The notes: a model not told the origin generated them from the sequence alone. Numbered from the stretch's first letter, positions 1-6,891 are shown. The stretch: DNA of 9,141 bases from Coriobacteriales bacterium (GCA_031267175.1 JAIRZP010000042.1:1-9141); one strand, 5' to 3'. A program made the numbers and translations.

Positions 1-3000
1 CCCGCATAGACTACGAAGTTAACGGTCGCGCTTACCGAGGGATCCTCCTTGACAGTAAAGGCCACAGGATAGATGCCCTCAAGGGATGAAACACTCCCCA
101 TCTGCCACTGGGCTGTGGCGGGGCCTGTTGATCCGTTGATGACAAGAGCCTGTGCGGACGCGCGGGACACGTAGGCGGCACCTGTAGGAAAGCTCGCAAG
201 GAAGCTCGCCGCCTCTGCAACGCTCAGGTAGACGTGCGAGGCGGTCAGCAGGTACTCACTGCTGTGGTCCTCAACATCTGCGTCGTAGACCGCAAAGATG
301 CGGGTGTTGCTGGTAACATAATTGCCGTCGGAATCCGTTGTGCCGTAGATAACCGGATAGACGCCGGGTGAGCTTAGGTCCACGCTACCGCTGTGGATGA
401 CAAAGCGGGCATCGTCGAGGAGAGAGGCCTCGGTGTCCACGTCATCGGTAGCGCTCACTCCCCTTTTGTGATACGCGAGGCTATCCGAATAGCCGGGGTC
501 GCCCAGAGGCAGTACGAGAGGCGTTGAAGCAACGAGCGCCGGGGGCACATCGGAGAGGTTGACGTTGATATGCGCCGAGACCGAGCTATCCTCGGCCACC
601 TCGGCAACAAAGTAATCGTCAACCACCGTATCATGCGTAAAGTGACGTGAGGTATACCGGGCAGTCGCCGAAGCAGTGACCAGGCCACCGGTGCTCCCAC
701 TCTCATTTCCACTCTCACTCCCACTTCCACTCCACGACACAATCTCGTAGGCCACGACATTGGCCTCAACCATCAGCTCAGCGTCGGTAACGCTGGCCGC
801 ATAGCTGAAGTTCTTGCGATCCGTTATATCGTGATAGGAAAGGAAGTAATTCTTGCCCACGGCCACGCGCTGCGGATCCACATGCACGCTGTAGGTCTTT
901 TCAAGCTCCGCCCCGGTTATCTTGACCGTTACGGAGTAGTCACCGGCGGCAGCAGCGCTTCCGTACTTGAAGTCGGTGGCCTTGAGCTCAACAGGTGTCT
1001 CGGTCTTGGTGGGCACCAGCTGATAGCCCCGCGCCTCAATCAGACCGAGCAGCTCGGCTGGGGTGTTTATCTGTCTGGCGTCCTCCAGGCCGATAATCCT
1101 GTTGCTGCCTTCAATATCGTGCTGCGCCTCGGTAACGGTGATACGGGCGGCGGCGGGCACCACCCGGTCTCGCAAAGCGGTGTCCACAAGCGGCTCGGTA
1201 TTGCCGTTGGCATCGCTGAAGATAACGGCGATGACGTCGCCTTCCTGGAGCGCGTACGAGCTCTCAATGGCAAACGTCCAGCTGCCATTGGCACGCACGG
1301 TACCCGTGCCCGGCAGGGGCTCAAAGACACCGGAACCCCGCTTGATCTGTGCCGCAACATCCACGGGCGGATTGTCGTTGGCGGCCGGCGTCCACGTGCC
1401 CGAAAGCACACGATAATTAACGGGAAGGCCACCCGGCGCAAACGTGGCTACGGGCAGAGGTGGCAGCACGTCCACCACCACGACCGGGCCCGCATTGCTG
1501 AGGTCGGTGGCAATATGCCGCTTGGATGAGTTGGGATCCGGGTTGCCTCGCCAGTAGGAACTGATGCGGTAGGAGTCGCCCGGCTCCAGGAACACATCGC
1601 TCACGCCGCTCTCGGAACCCGCCTTCTCAAAACGCAGCACACCGTCAAGCGTCTTGACGCCCGTCTCCACCGTGTAGAGGCTCTCGGAGAAGAACGACTC
1701 GGTCAGGTTAACCGCCGCGTCAAACTCCGTGCCGTTTGCCTTGACCACATGAACGATGCCGTACACCTCGTCTTCCCAAAAGGCACGGCCACTGAAGTTG
1801 AGGCCTTCTGGCACCACGCCCGTCCAGCGCAGATACTTGTCGGCGTTGGTGGCCGGCTCGGCTGTTTTTATGACGGGAGGAGCATTGTTGGCACTGACAC
1901 GGGTGTAGTTGTTCATATGGTTATCTGCGCTCGCGTTCCACCAGGTCTCAAAATCGCTGTCGCCACTTATCCAATTCCAGCTTGTCCTTGCACCTTTCTG
2001 CAACACAAAGTCTATGAGCGTATAGGACTTCTCAGGGGTGCTGTTCCAAGAATTTCTGCCTGCAATCCACACGGCAACGTCGGAGTTCGTAGCAGACCAC
2101 CTCGCACCTTCTGCGATGTTGAATATCGAACCGCCGCCAGCTCGCCTGTTGACAAAATCGTAGTACAGAGGGTTGTCCATCGTAAAGTCAAAGCCACTGC
2201 CCGTCGCATTGACTATGGGAAAGGAGGCACTGCCCGTGGTGCCCGCGGCGATAAAGACCGTGCCCTGGCCGATGTTTATGGCGCCACCGCCCCTGTTGTT
2301 GGCATCAATGGCAGCGCCGCAGTCGGCCAGCAGTTCACAGGATGACGGCCCGGTTGGGCCGCTCCCCTCAAGCGTGAAACTGAAGTTGCTCGCCGCGTAC
2401 TCAACCGCTTCGTTGCCGCCAGCCGCGTCAGAGGAGGTATCAAGACTCCCATTGCCTCCGTTGTAGACTGAGACATGGCCCCCATCGGTGATGACGAACG
2501 AGTTGCCGGTACCCGTGCCAAAGCGTATGGCTGCGGATCTGCTGAGGGACGAACTGGTGTAAGGATACTTATATATCTCTACGGTTCCACCATTGCGCAC
2601 GTCAAAACACTGGTTGTCGGCACTTCTGAAGCGTATCGTAGCCGTATACCCCGAACTGCTGCTCCGCTGAGACATAAGCAGCTTGGAGTCCTCCCCGTCT
2701 ACAAGAAACAGCCCTCCGGCTATCTGCTCGACAAACGCGCAGTACCCCCCTGACAGATTTGCGCTATGCGCTTCCAGAACACCTCCCCCGGTAACCATGA
2801 ATCCACCGCTTGCGGCCTCGGCAACGATAACCCCGTTGGAATCGCCACCTCCGCTGCCATGGCCGGTGGCACACAGGTAGGCCCCGTTGGTCACGCGCAC
2901 GTACGCCGAGGCAACGCCTGAGCGTCCTCCCACGTCAAGGCAGTTGCCGCCCTGGGTATTGAGGATTACGCGGGCACCGTCAAGGACGTTGCAATAGCAG

Positions 3001-4256
3001 GGTATCGCCGTGCTCGTGCCACCGAGGTTTATCAGGGTAGACGCACTGGATGCGGTATTGCTTGCAGAGAGCGTGGCAACGGCACCAGCCTGAAACTCCG
3101 CTCCCGTGCCTCGCAGTGCCGTACTGACAACCGAAATAGTGGTGGTGGAGGCAGGACCGAAGATGAAACGGCTGTAGTTGCCCGCAGTGTTAACGGGAGC
3201 GATCGGCAGCATGATACCGTTGCTGGCGTTGGTGATGGAAAGCTCAGAATTGCTGCCAAAGGTCGCGGAGGTTTGGGTGTCCTGCGACAGCGCAACGGCA
3301 TTGGTACCGCCGCTGAGAGAGAGACTCGCTCCCTCGCCAACCTGTAACTCGCTCACGAGGGTGATGAGGTCATAGCCGGCAGAGCTTTTAGAGAGTGATA
3401 CCTGAGCATCGTCGGCCACACCCAGTGAGCTGGCGACGATCTTCGTATAGTTATTGTTTGATGGCCAGGAGACGGTCCCCGCAAGGCTTACTCGAGCCCC
3501 TGCCACCGACACCAGGCCACTGATCGGGGTACCGGTACCGCTGACATCGACAATGATGATGTCCCAACCCTGAGAATTGGGTGCAGAGGCACTGCCGCTG
3601 TTAACCACCGCAGAGCTGCCCGCGTGCGTGAGCGCAAGATTCTCAACCTGAAAGCTCGCCGGCTGGGTTGCCATGCGCACGCCGAGATTGAAGGAGTTGC
3701 TGATGTTGCTGTCAGAGCCAAAGTTGATGGTAGTGCCCGAACCAACGCCAACCACCCTCAGATCACGGGTGAGCAGAGGAAGCCTGTTGCCAAGGTTAAA
3801 GTTGGATGCCGTGCTTGTTCTCGTGATGGATTGCGTTACCTGGATCTCGGAGACGCTGGCGTCGTTCCACGCATTCCAGAAATCCTCCCACAGGCCGCTG
3901 CTGACGACTGCGGTGCCGAGGGCCAGCGGCACCAACTCGTTTACGTCCAGGGTGTTGATGCTTCCGGCGTCTGGATCTTCGAGAGGCATGCCTATCTCCA
4001 GGTCGTTTACGTCCAGGGTGTTGACACTTTCGGCGTCTGGATCTTCGACAGGCATACCTATCGACGCAAAAGGTACGAGCGAAGCCACCACAAGCGCGGC
4101 CAGAAACAGAGAGAGCGCCTTATGCAGCACAGCGCGCCGGGTCCTTTGCGCCTCTCTGCCTGCACCCTCTCTGCCTGTTCCCCCCTTGATTGTATCGATC
4201 CTGCTCATGCTGAATGTAGTTTTGTTGCCCGTGCTGCCCAACTGTTTCTTACTCAT
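1..4256 (-). CDS. Giant secreted surface protein with pectate-lyase-like adhesive domain and Ig-like repeats (C-terminus outside window)
   Basis: One frame stays open from ATG at 4256 to position 1 (1418 codons plus 2 bases, no stop). Residues about 41-65 form a signal peptide: RR, then a hydrophobic core ending PFAS, with likely cleavage near 65. A 22-residue tandem duplication (IGMP[VL]EDPDA..) fills 66-109. Residues about 119-790 are Ser/Thr/Gly/Asn-rich with repeated short beta-rungs. The opening (LWEDFWNAW, then DLRVVGVGSGTTINFG) and the close (DNPLYYDFVN) look like the pectate-lyase-like adhesive domain of Gram-positive surface proteins, a right-handed beta-helix used for adhesion rather than as an enzyme. 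About 930-1032, 1033-1125, 1238-1323 and 1324-1418 resemble Ig-like or beta-sandwich modules. A Gly/Ser/Glu linker lies at 1176-1188. All eight cysteines fall in 420-646. The wall anchor, if any, is beyond the window. The n-region before the hydrophobic core is long (about 45 residues), so starts at M17 (4208) or V43 (4130) are possible. The exact ligand cannot be read from sequence. Confidence 0.9.
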   Translation of the reverse strand, partial: MSKKQLGSTGNKTTFSMSRIDTIKGGTGREGAGREAQRTRRAVLHKALSLFLAALVVASLVPFASIGMPVEDPDAESVNTLDVNDLEIGMPLEDPDAGSINTLDVNELVPLALGTAVVSSGLWEDFWNAWNDASVSEIQVTQSITRTSTASNFNLGNRLPLLTRDLRVVGVGSGTTINFGSDSNISNSFNLGVRMATQPASFQVENLALTHAGSSAVVNSGSASAPNSQGWDIIIVDVSGTGTPISGLVSVAGARVSLAGTVSWPSNNNYTKIVASSLGVADDAQVSLSKSSAGYDLITLVSELQVGEGASLSLSGGTNAVALSQDTQTSATFGSNSELSITNASNGIMLPIAPVNTAGNYSRFIFGPASTTTISVVSTALRGTGAEFQAGAVATLSASNTASSASTLINLGGTSTAIPCYCNVLDGARVILNTQGGNCLDVGGRSGVASAYVRVTNGAYLCATGHGSGGGDSNGVIVAEAASGGFMVTGGGVLEAHSANLSGGYCAFVEQIAGGLFLVDGEDSKLLMSQRSSSSGYTATIRFRSADNQCFDVRNGGTVEIYKYPYTSSSLSRSAAIRFGTGTGNSFVITDGGHVSVYNGGNGSLDTSSDAAGGNEAVEYAASNFSFTLEGSGPTGPSSCELLADCGAAIDANNRGGGAINIGQGTVFIAAGTTGSASFPIVNATGSGFDFTMDNPLYYDFVNRRAGGGSIFNIAEGARWSATNSDVAVWIAGRNSWNSTPEKSYTLIDFVLQKGARTSWNWISGDSDFETWWNASADNHMNNYTRVSANNAPPVIKTAEPATNADKYLRWTGVVPEGLNFSGRAFWEDEVYGIVHVVKANGTEFDAAVNLTESFFSESLYTVETGVKTLDGVLRFEKAGSESGVSDVFLEPGDSYRISSYWRGNPDPNSSKRHIATDLSNAGPVVVVDVLPPLPVATFAPGGLPVNYRVLSGTWTPAANDNPPVDVAAQIKRGSGVFEPLPGTGTVRANGSWTFAIESSYALQEGDVIAVIFSDANGNTEPLVDTALRDRVVPAAARITVTEAQHDIEGSNRIIGLEDARQINTPAELLGLIEARGYQLVPTKTETPVELKATDFKYGSAAAAGDYSVTVKITGAELEKTYSVHVDPQRVAVGKNYFLSYHDITDRKNFSYAASVTDAELMVEANVVAYEIVSWSGSGSESGNESGSTGGLVTASATARYTSRHFTHDTVVDDYFVAEVAEDSSVSAHINVNLSDVPPALVASTPLVLPLGDPGYSDSLAYHKRGVSATDDVDTEASLLDDARFVIHSGSVDLSSPGVYPVIYGTTDSDGNYVTSNTRIFAVYDADVEDHSSEYLLTASHVYLSVAEAASFLASFPTGAAYVSRASAQALVINGSTGPATAQWQMGSVSSLEGIYPVAFTVKEDPSVSATVNFVVYA
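693..731 (-). repeat. Imperfect Gly/Ser/Glu codon repeat (linker)
   Basis: On the coding strand AGT/GGA/GGG/GAG codons alternate and give the residue run SGSGSESGNESGS (residues about 1176-1188). Such low-complexity runs act as flexible linkers between modules of secreted proteins. The DNA is an imperfect short-period repeat that could change length in frame. Confidence 0.75.
3937..4062 (-). repeat. Tandem duplication, 66-bp period, in the surface-protein gene
   Basis: The block at 3937-3996 is repeated at 4003-4062, exactly 66 bp away, with five mismatches in 60 bases by eye. The duplication is in frame and encodes two 22-residue copies, IGMPVEDPDAESVNTLDVND and IGMPLEDPDAGSINTLDVNE, just after the predicted signal-peptide cleavage site. 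The copies are acidic and lack cysteine. The low divergence suggests a fairly recent slippage or unequal-crossover event, and the copy number may vary between strains. Confidence 0.9.
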
Positions 4257-4373
4257 TGTGTTATCACCATCTTGTGTCCTCGTTGCCTGTCGTGCATTGC
4301 AATGGGTGCGATGGCAGTGCAAAATATTCCCGCGCATCGCTTCATAGGAATAAGGATGCTGCGGGTGCGCGCA

Positions 4374-4394
4374 ATGTCACCTCAGCAGTGACAT
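4374..4394. promoter_or_regulatory. Inverted repeat upstream of the surface-protein gene (possible operator or hairpin)
   Basis: ATGTCAC and GTGACAT are perfect 7-bp arms around the 7-base spacer CTCAGCA. The element lies in the 164-bp gap between the end of the sigma gene (4421) and the surface-protein start (4256). No T-run follows it on the minus strand, so it is not a standard intrinsic terminator. Operator or mRNA hairpin are both possible; the role is inferred only from position. Confidence 0.4.
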
Positions 4395-4420
4395 CAGATT
4401 GTCAGGGGATGTACCTTGGA

Positions 4421-5641
4421 CTAATCGATGATGGCAAAACTACGCAGTGCGACGCCCCTGTCGCCCGTTTCATGGGAAACCGTCCACTCCATCTGGTAGC
4501 TGCCCACCCCTATCGCAGCAAAGACCGCGGTGTCCACGACTGCGGTAGTGCCCTCTGAGACGACGGTGCCTGCCTCATCCTTGATACACCATTCCAGAGG
4601 GATGCCCTCGCTCAAAATCAGTTCTGCGCGAGCCGGATTGCAGGTCTCCGGATACTCAGGATTGCTGCTCACCATATCAATTGAGACGATCTCAGGTATG
4701 AACGGCGACGAGTGGACAAGTGGCGGGGGTGGCGGGGGGTCTGCCTTCGATTGCAGCTCCTGCGGTTCAGGCGCGGAGAGGAGGAGCACGGCTCCGACCA
4801 GGGCCACCGCTCCGGCAGCTGCAACTCCCGACAGGAGCACCCTGACAGCATCCGAGAGCTTGGTCGCGACAGCCGCTTCAACGGCAACAACACTGGCTTC
4901 GGCAGCGGCCTTGGAAAACAGCTCGGAGCAGTTCTGCCACAGGAGCTCTGCCCTGCCCGGTTCAACCGCGTGTTCAAGAGCAGAGCTGGCGGCAGCAGAG
5001 GACAAAGCGTCGAGCGAGACACCCTTAAGGCTCCCCTTTCTTCCCGTAGCATCGGAAGACTCGCCCTCGTGTTCTTCGATCATCCGCTTCATATTCTTCT
5101 TGGCCCGGTTGATGTTGGAGCTCACGACGGTAACGGACGTGTCCATCGCTTCGGCAATGCGCTTGTAGGAGAGGTCGTAGTAGTAGTACAGCAGCAGGGT
5201 ATAGCGTTGCTTCTCGGGCAGTCTGGCGATAAACAGGCGGAGCAGTTCATCGCGCTCCTTGTGCTCAAATGCCTGGTGAGGCGTTACGTTTTTCTCGTCA
5301 ACAGGCTCCTGCTCCATGTCTTCCGGAGTACAGTGGCGTCGCCTCGCCTCCTTACGGTTGTACCTGCTGCACACGTTGGCGGTAATCTGATAGAGGTACG
5401 AGTGGAACGCGTAGGGCGACTTGAGGCTACCAATACCCTTGTGGAGTGAGATCATGACCTGTTGGACGGCGTCCTCCGTCTCGCCTTTGTCGTAGAGAGC
5501 GTTGCTGACGTTGTAGTAGATGGTGTTGATGAAAATACGGCACAGCTCAGCAAAGGCCCTTTCATCGCCCTTCATACACTTTTTTATCAGGCGCGCCAAA
5601 GCACGCTTCGAGAGTCTTTGATTCCCTTTTTGGCCAGTCAT
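4421..5641 (-). CDS. Membrane-tethered ECF-like sigma-70 factor with C-terminal extracytoplasmic domain
   Basis: The protein has 406 residues, while a plain ECF sigma factor has about 160-200. Region 2 spans about 18-97 (KKCMKGDERAFAEL, then ETEDAVQQVMISLHKGI, then SYLYQITANVCSRYNRKEARR), which binds core polymerase and the -10 element. Region 4 spans about 130-188 (LPEKQRYTLLLYYYYDLSY, then the helix-turn-helix RIAEAMDTSVTVVSSNINRAKKNM), which binds the -35 element. An Ala/Ser/Glu-rich linker (about 200-265) leads to one transmembrane helix at about 268-289, a run of six prolines (302-307) and an extracytoplasmic domain of about 95 residues with two cysteines (334 and 352). The predicted topology is N-terminus inside. 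No HxxxCxxC zinc anti-sigma motif is present. ATG 5641 is chosen because region 2 needs residues before M23; no clear Shine-Dalgarno precedes it. The same-strand neighbour downstream is the surface-protein gene, a plausible target. Tethering suggests control by release or by signal binding, but this is inference. Confidence 0.88.
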   Translation of the reverse strand: MTGQKGNQRLSKRALARLIKKCMKGDERAFAELCRIFINTIYYNVSNALYDKGETEDAVQQVMISLHKGIGSLKSPYAFHSYLYQITANVCSRYNRKEARRRHCTPEDMEQEPVDEKNVTPHQAFEHKERDELLRLFIARLPEKQRYTLLLYYYYDLSYKRIAEAMDTSVTVVSSNINRAKKNMKRMIEEHEGESSDATGRKGSLKGVSLDALSSAAASSALEHAVEPGRAELLWQNCSELFSKAAAEASVVAVEAAVATKLSDAVRVLLSGVAAAGAVALVGAVLLLSAPEPQELQSKADPPPPPPLVHSSPFIPEIVSIDMVSSNPEYPETCNPARAELILSEGIPLEWCIKDEAGTVVSEGTTAVVDTAVFAAIGVGSYQMEWTVSHETGDRGVALRSFAIID

Positions 5642-5665
5642 TACGCAACCGTTTCGGTGTAGGTA

Positions 5666-5686
5666 GCACCTCGGTGTACGAGGTGC
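5666..5686 (-). promoter_or_regulatory. Perfect hairpin in the leader of the sigma-factor gene
   Basis: GCACCTCG and CGAGGTGC form a perfect 8-bp stem around a 5-base loop. In the minus-strand transcript the stem ends 24 bases before the sigma ATG, and no Shine-Dalgarno lies in between. It could be a protein operator, a translation-controlling RNA hairpin, or an autoregulatory site. No T-run follows, so a terminator is unlikely. Confidence 0.5.
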
Positions 5687-5862
5687 CTGCAGGTATGGTT
5701 GAACGCCTCTAGCCCCCTGCTCACAGACTAAGCAATAACGTGTTTTTTGAAAACCCCAGAGCTCCGCCAGCGGTAGCCCTGCACCTCTCCGAGCGGTAAA
5801 AGGCCGAGAAAAACAGAAGGCGGAGGAAGGCGGGGATTTAACAGTTTGGTTTTAGGGGAGGG

Positions 5863-5872
5863 CTGCGCGCAG
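5863..5872. promoter_or_regulatory. 10-bp palindrome CTGCGCGCAG upstream of the LCP gene
   Basis: This perfect palindrome lies 8 bases upstream of a possible extended -10 box, where a repressor could block the promoter. Its core octamer TGCGCGCA also occurs at 4366-4373, in the gap before the surface-protein gene. The role is speculative, since GC-rich DNA makes such octamers by chance. Confidence 0.25.
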
Positions 5873-5877
5873 GGTTA

Positions 5878-5886
5878 TGGTACACT
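5878..5886 (+). promoter_or_regulatory. Possible extended -10 promoter element for the LCP-rml operon
   Basis: TGgTACACT fits the extended -10 pattern TGn followed by a TATAAT-like hexamer (4 of 6 matches). No good -35 is seen at the usual distance, as is common with extended -10 promoters. Transcription would begin near 5893, giving a leader of about 30 bases before the GTG at 5923. Confidence 0.3.
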
Positions 5887-5911
5887 TCTGTCTTGCCATA
5901 TACACGTAGAC

Positions 5912-5916
5912 GAGGG
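5912..5916 (+). promoter_or_regulatory. Ribosome binding site that decides the LCP start
   Basis: GAGGG ends 6 bases before the GTG at 5923. No such site stands before the in-frame TTG at 5893, so the shorter start is preferred. Confidence 0.65.
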
Positions 5917-5922
5917 TGTGGT

Positions 5923-6891
5923 GTGGACACGAGCGAAGCATCTCATAAAAAACTGAAGACTGCCCTTATCATTGCGGGCAGTGTTCTTTTGGCTTTAATT
6001 ATAGGAGTTGGTATCTATGCCGCAGCGTTTATGTCTAACGTAAGCGCTGCAATCAAGATGCCGGATGACGCCGGAAAGGCATTGGAAGGGGTTCTGGTGT
6101 TGCCTGAAGAATCTGATGACCCCTTCTACGCACTCATCATCGGGTCCGATTCGCGCAATCCCTCAGATCTTGAGGCCGGCCTTTCCGATACCATGATGCT
6201 GGCGAGGATCGACCCGGAAACCTCAGAGCTCACCATCCTCTCAATCCCCCGTGACGTGGAGATTCAGCTGGAGGGATACGGCTCGCAGAAAATCAATGCC
6301 TCCTTTACCTATGGAGGCCCGGCCGGTGCGGTAGACGCGGTCTCAAACCTGTGCGGCGTGCCCATTTCGTACTACATCGAGATTGACTTTCCGGGCTTGA
6401 TATCCCTGGTGGATACCCTGGACGGCATCGACGTCAACGTGCCGGAGGATATCTATCTGGATGGGGTGTACATCCCCGCGGGTGAGCAGCACCTGTACGG
6501 AGAACAGGCCTTGATAATGAGCCGCTGCAGAAACTTTCCAACGGGTGACCTGATCCGGGTTGAGAACCAGCGCATCGTCCTCCAGGCGATAGTTGCTAAG
6601 GTGCTGGCTACAGACCTTGTCGGTATACCGGCCCTCGTGGAACAGCTTGCCTCCAATGTTGGCACGACCATGGAACTGACCACAGCAGTTGACCTTGTCA
6701 TGAAGTTCAGGGGCATGAGCCCTGACAATATGCGTATGGCTACGGTCCCCACGTTTTTCAACAGTCACGATGGCGCCTCCTATCTGGGCGTTGTGGAGCC
6801 TGATTTTTCTGAGATGATGCGTCGGATTGACGAGGGGCTGCCTCCTGTTGACCCCGCCGCAGTGGCCGCGCCGGAGGAGGAGCCAGCGTGA
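5923..6891 (+). CDS. LytR-CpsA-Psr (LCP) family cell-wall glycopolymer ligase
   Basis: LCP enzymes move glycopolymers such as teichoic acid or polysaccharide from a lipid pyrophosphate carrier onto peptidoglycan outside the membrane. This protein has 322 residues: a short cytoplasmic N-terminus, one membrane helix at about 13-36, then an extracellular LCP domain at about 67-228. Visible family motifs are IGSDSR (73-78), LSDTMMLARID (88-97), SIPRD (107-111), KINASFTYGG (123-132), VDTLDGIDVNVP (163-174), GEQALIMSRCR (193-203), GD (208-209), R212 and Q216. The Arg/Asp set that holds the pyrophosphate appears intact. The C-terminus is acidic and Pro/Ala-rich (about 303-322). The GTG start at 5923 is chosen for its GAGGG site. 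An in-frame TTG at 5893 would add ten residues. The stop overlaps the rmlA GTG by 4 bp, so the two are translationally coupled, and a rhamnose-containing polymer is the likely substrate (inference). The family assignment is secure; the exact polymer is not known. Confidence 0.93.
   Translation: MDTSEASHKKLKTALIIAGSVLLALIIGVGIYAAAFMSNVSAAIKMPDDAGKALEGVLVLPEESDDPFYALIIGSDSRNPSDLEAGLSDTMMLARIDPETSELTILSIPRDVEIQLEGYGSQKINASFTYGGPAGAVDAVSNLCGVPISYYIEIDFPGLISLVDTLDGIDVNVPEDIYLDGVYIPAGEQHLYGEQALIMSRCRNFPTGDLIRVENQRIVLQAIVAKVLATDLVGIPALVEQLASNVGTTMELTTAVDLVMKFRGMSPDNMRMATVPTFFNSHDGASYLGVVEPDFSEMMRRIDEGLPPVDPAAVAAPEEEPA
6873..6882 (+). promoter_or_regulatory. Ribosome binding site of rmlA inside the LCP gene
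   Basis: The purine run GGAGGAGGAG lies 5 bases before the rmlA GTG and doubles as codons for the acidic tail of the LCP protein. It supports the GTG start at 6888 despite the overlap. Confidence 0.75.

Larger units (their letters stand above)
5642..5922. other. Divergent intergenic region between the sigma gene and the LCP operon
   Basis: This 281-bp gap separates two divergent transcription units and should hold both promoters. Apart from the hairpin (5666-5686), the palindrome (5863-5872) and the possible -10 element (5878-5886), I see an A/T-rich patch near 5738-5754 with the short inverted pair GTTTT/AAAAC. I could not place a convincing promoter for the sigma gene. No small ORF or RNA gene is supported. 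Confidence 0.5.

Noticed and set aside
831..1529. Plus-strand ORF of 232 codons
   Set aside because: It lies wholly opposite the continuous minus-strand surface-protein frame, has no recognisable domain, and its residue pattern is that of an antisense shadow in GC-rich coding DNA.
1..4256. True pectate lyase enzyme
   Set aside because: The resemblance is to the adhesive beta-helix domain of surface proteins. No clear catalytic or calcium-binding residue set was seen, and the length and module pattern fit an adhesin.
4257..4337. Upstream in-frame ATG at 4337 as start of the surface protein
   Set aside because: It would add 27 residues, rich in His and Cys, before an already long signal-peptide n-region, and it has no ribosome binding site.
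3624..4391. Plus-strand ORFs of 255 and 224 codons over the start of the surface-protein gene
   Set aside because: Two mutually overlapping frames with no family signature. Their repeated residues only mirror the 66-bp duplication of the real gene opposite.
4712..5449. Plus-strand ORF of 245 codons
   Set aside because: Antisense to the sigma factor, whose sigma-2 and sigma-4 motifs are unmistakable. No ribosome binding site or domain is seen.
5893..5922. TTG at 5893 as start of the LCP protein
   Set aside because: TTG is a rarer start, lacks a Shine-Dalgarno, and would coincide with the possible transcription start; GTG 5923 has GAGGG at good spacing.
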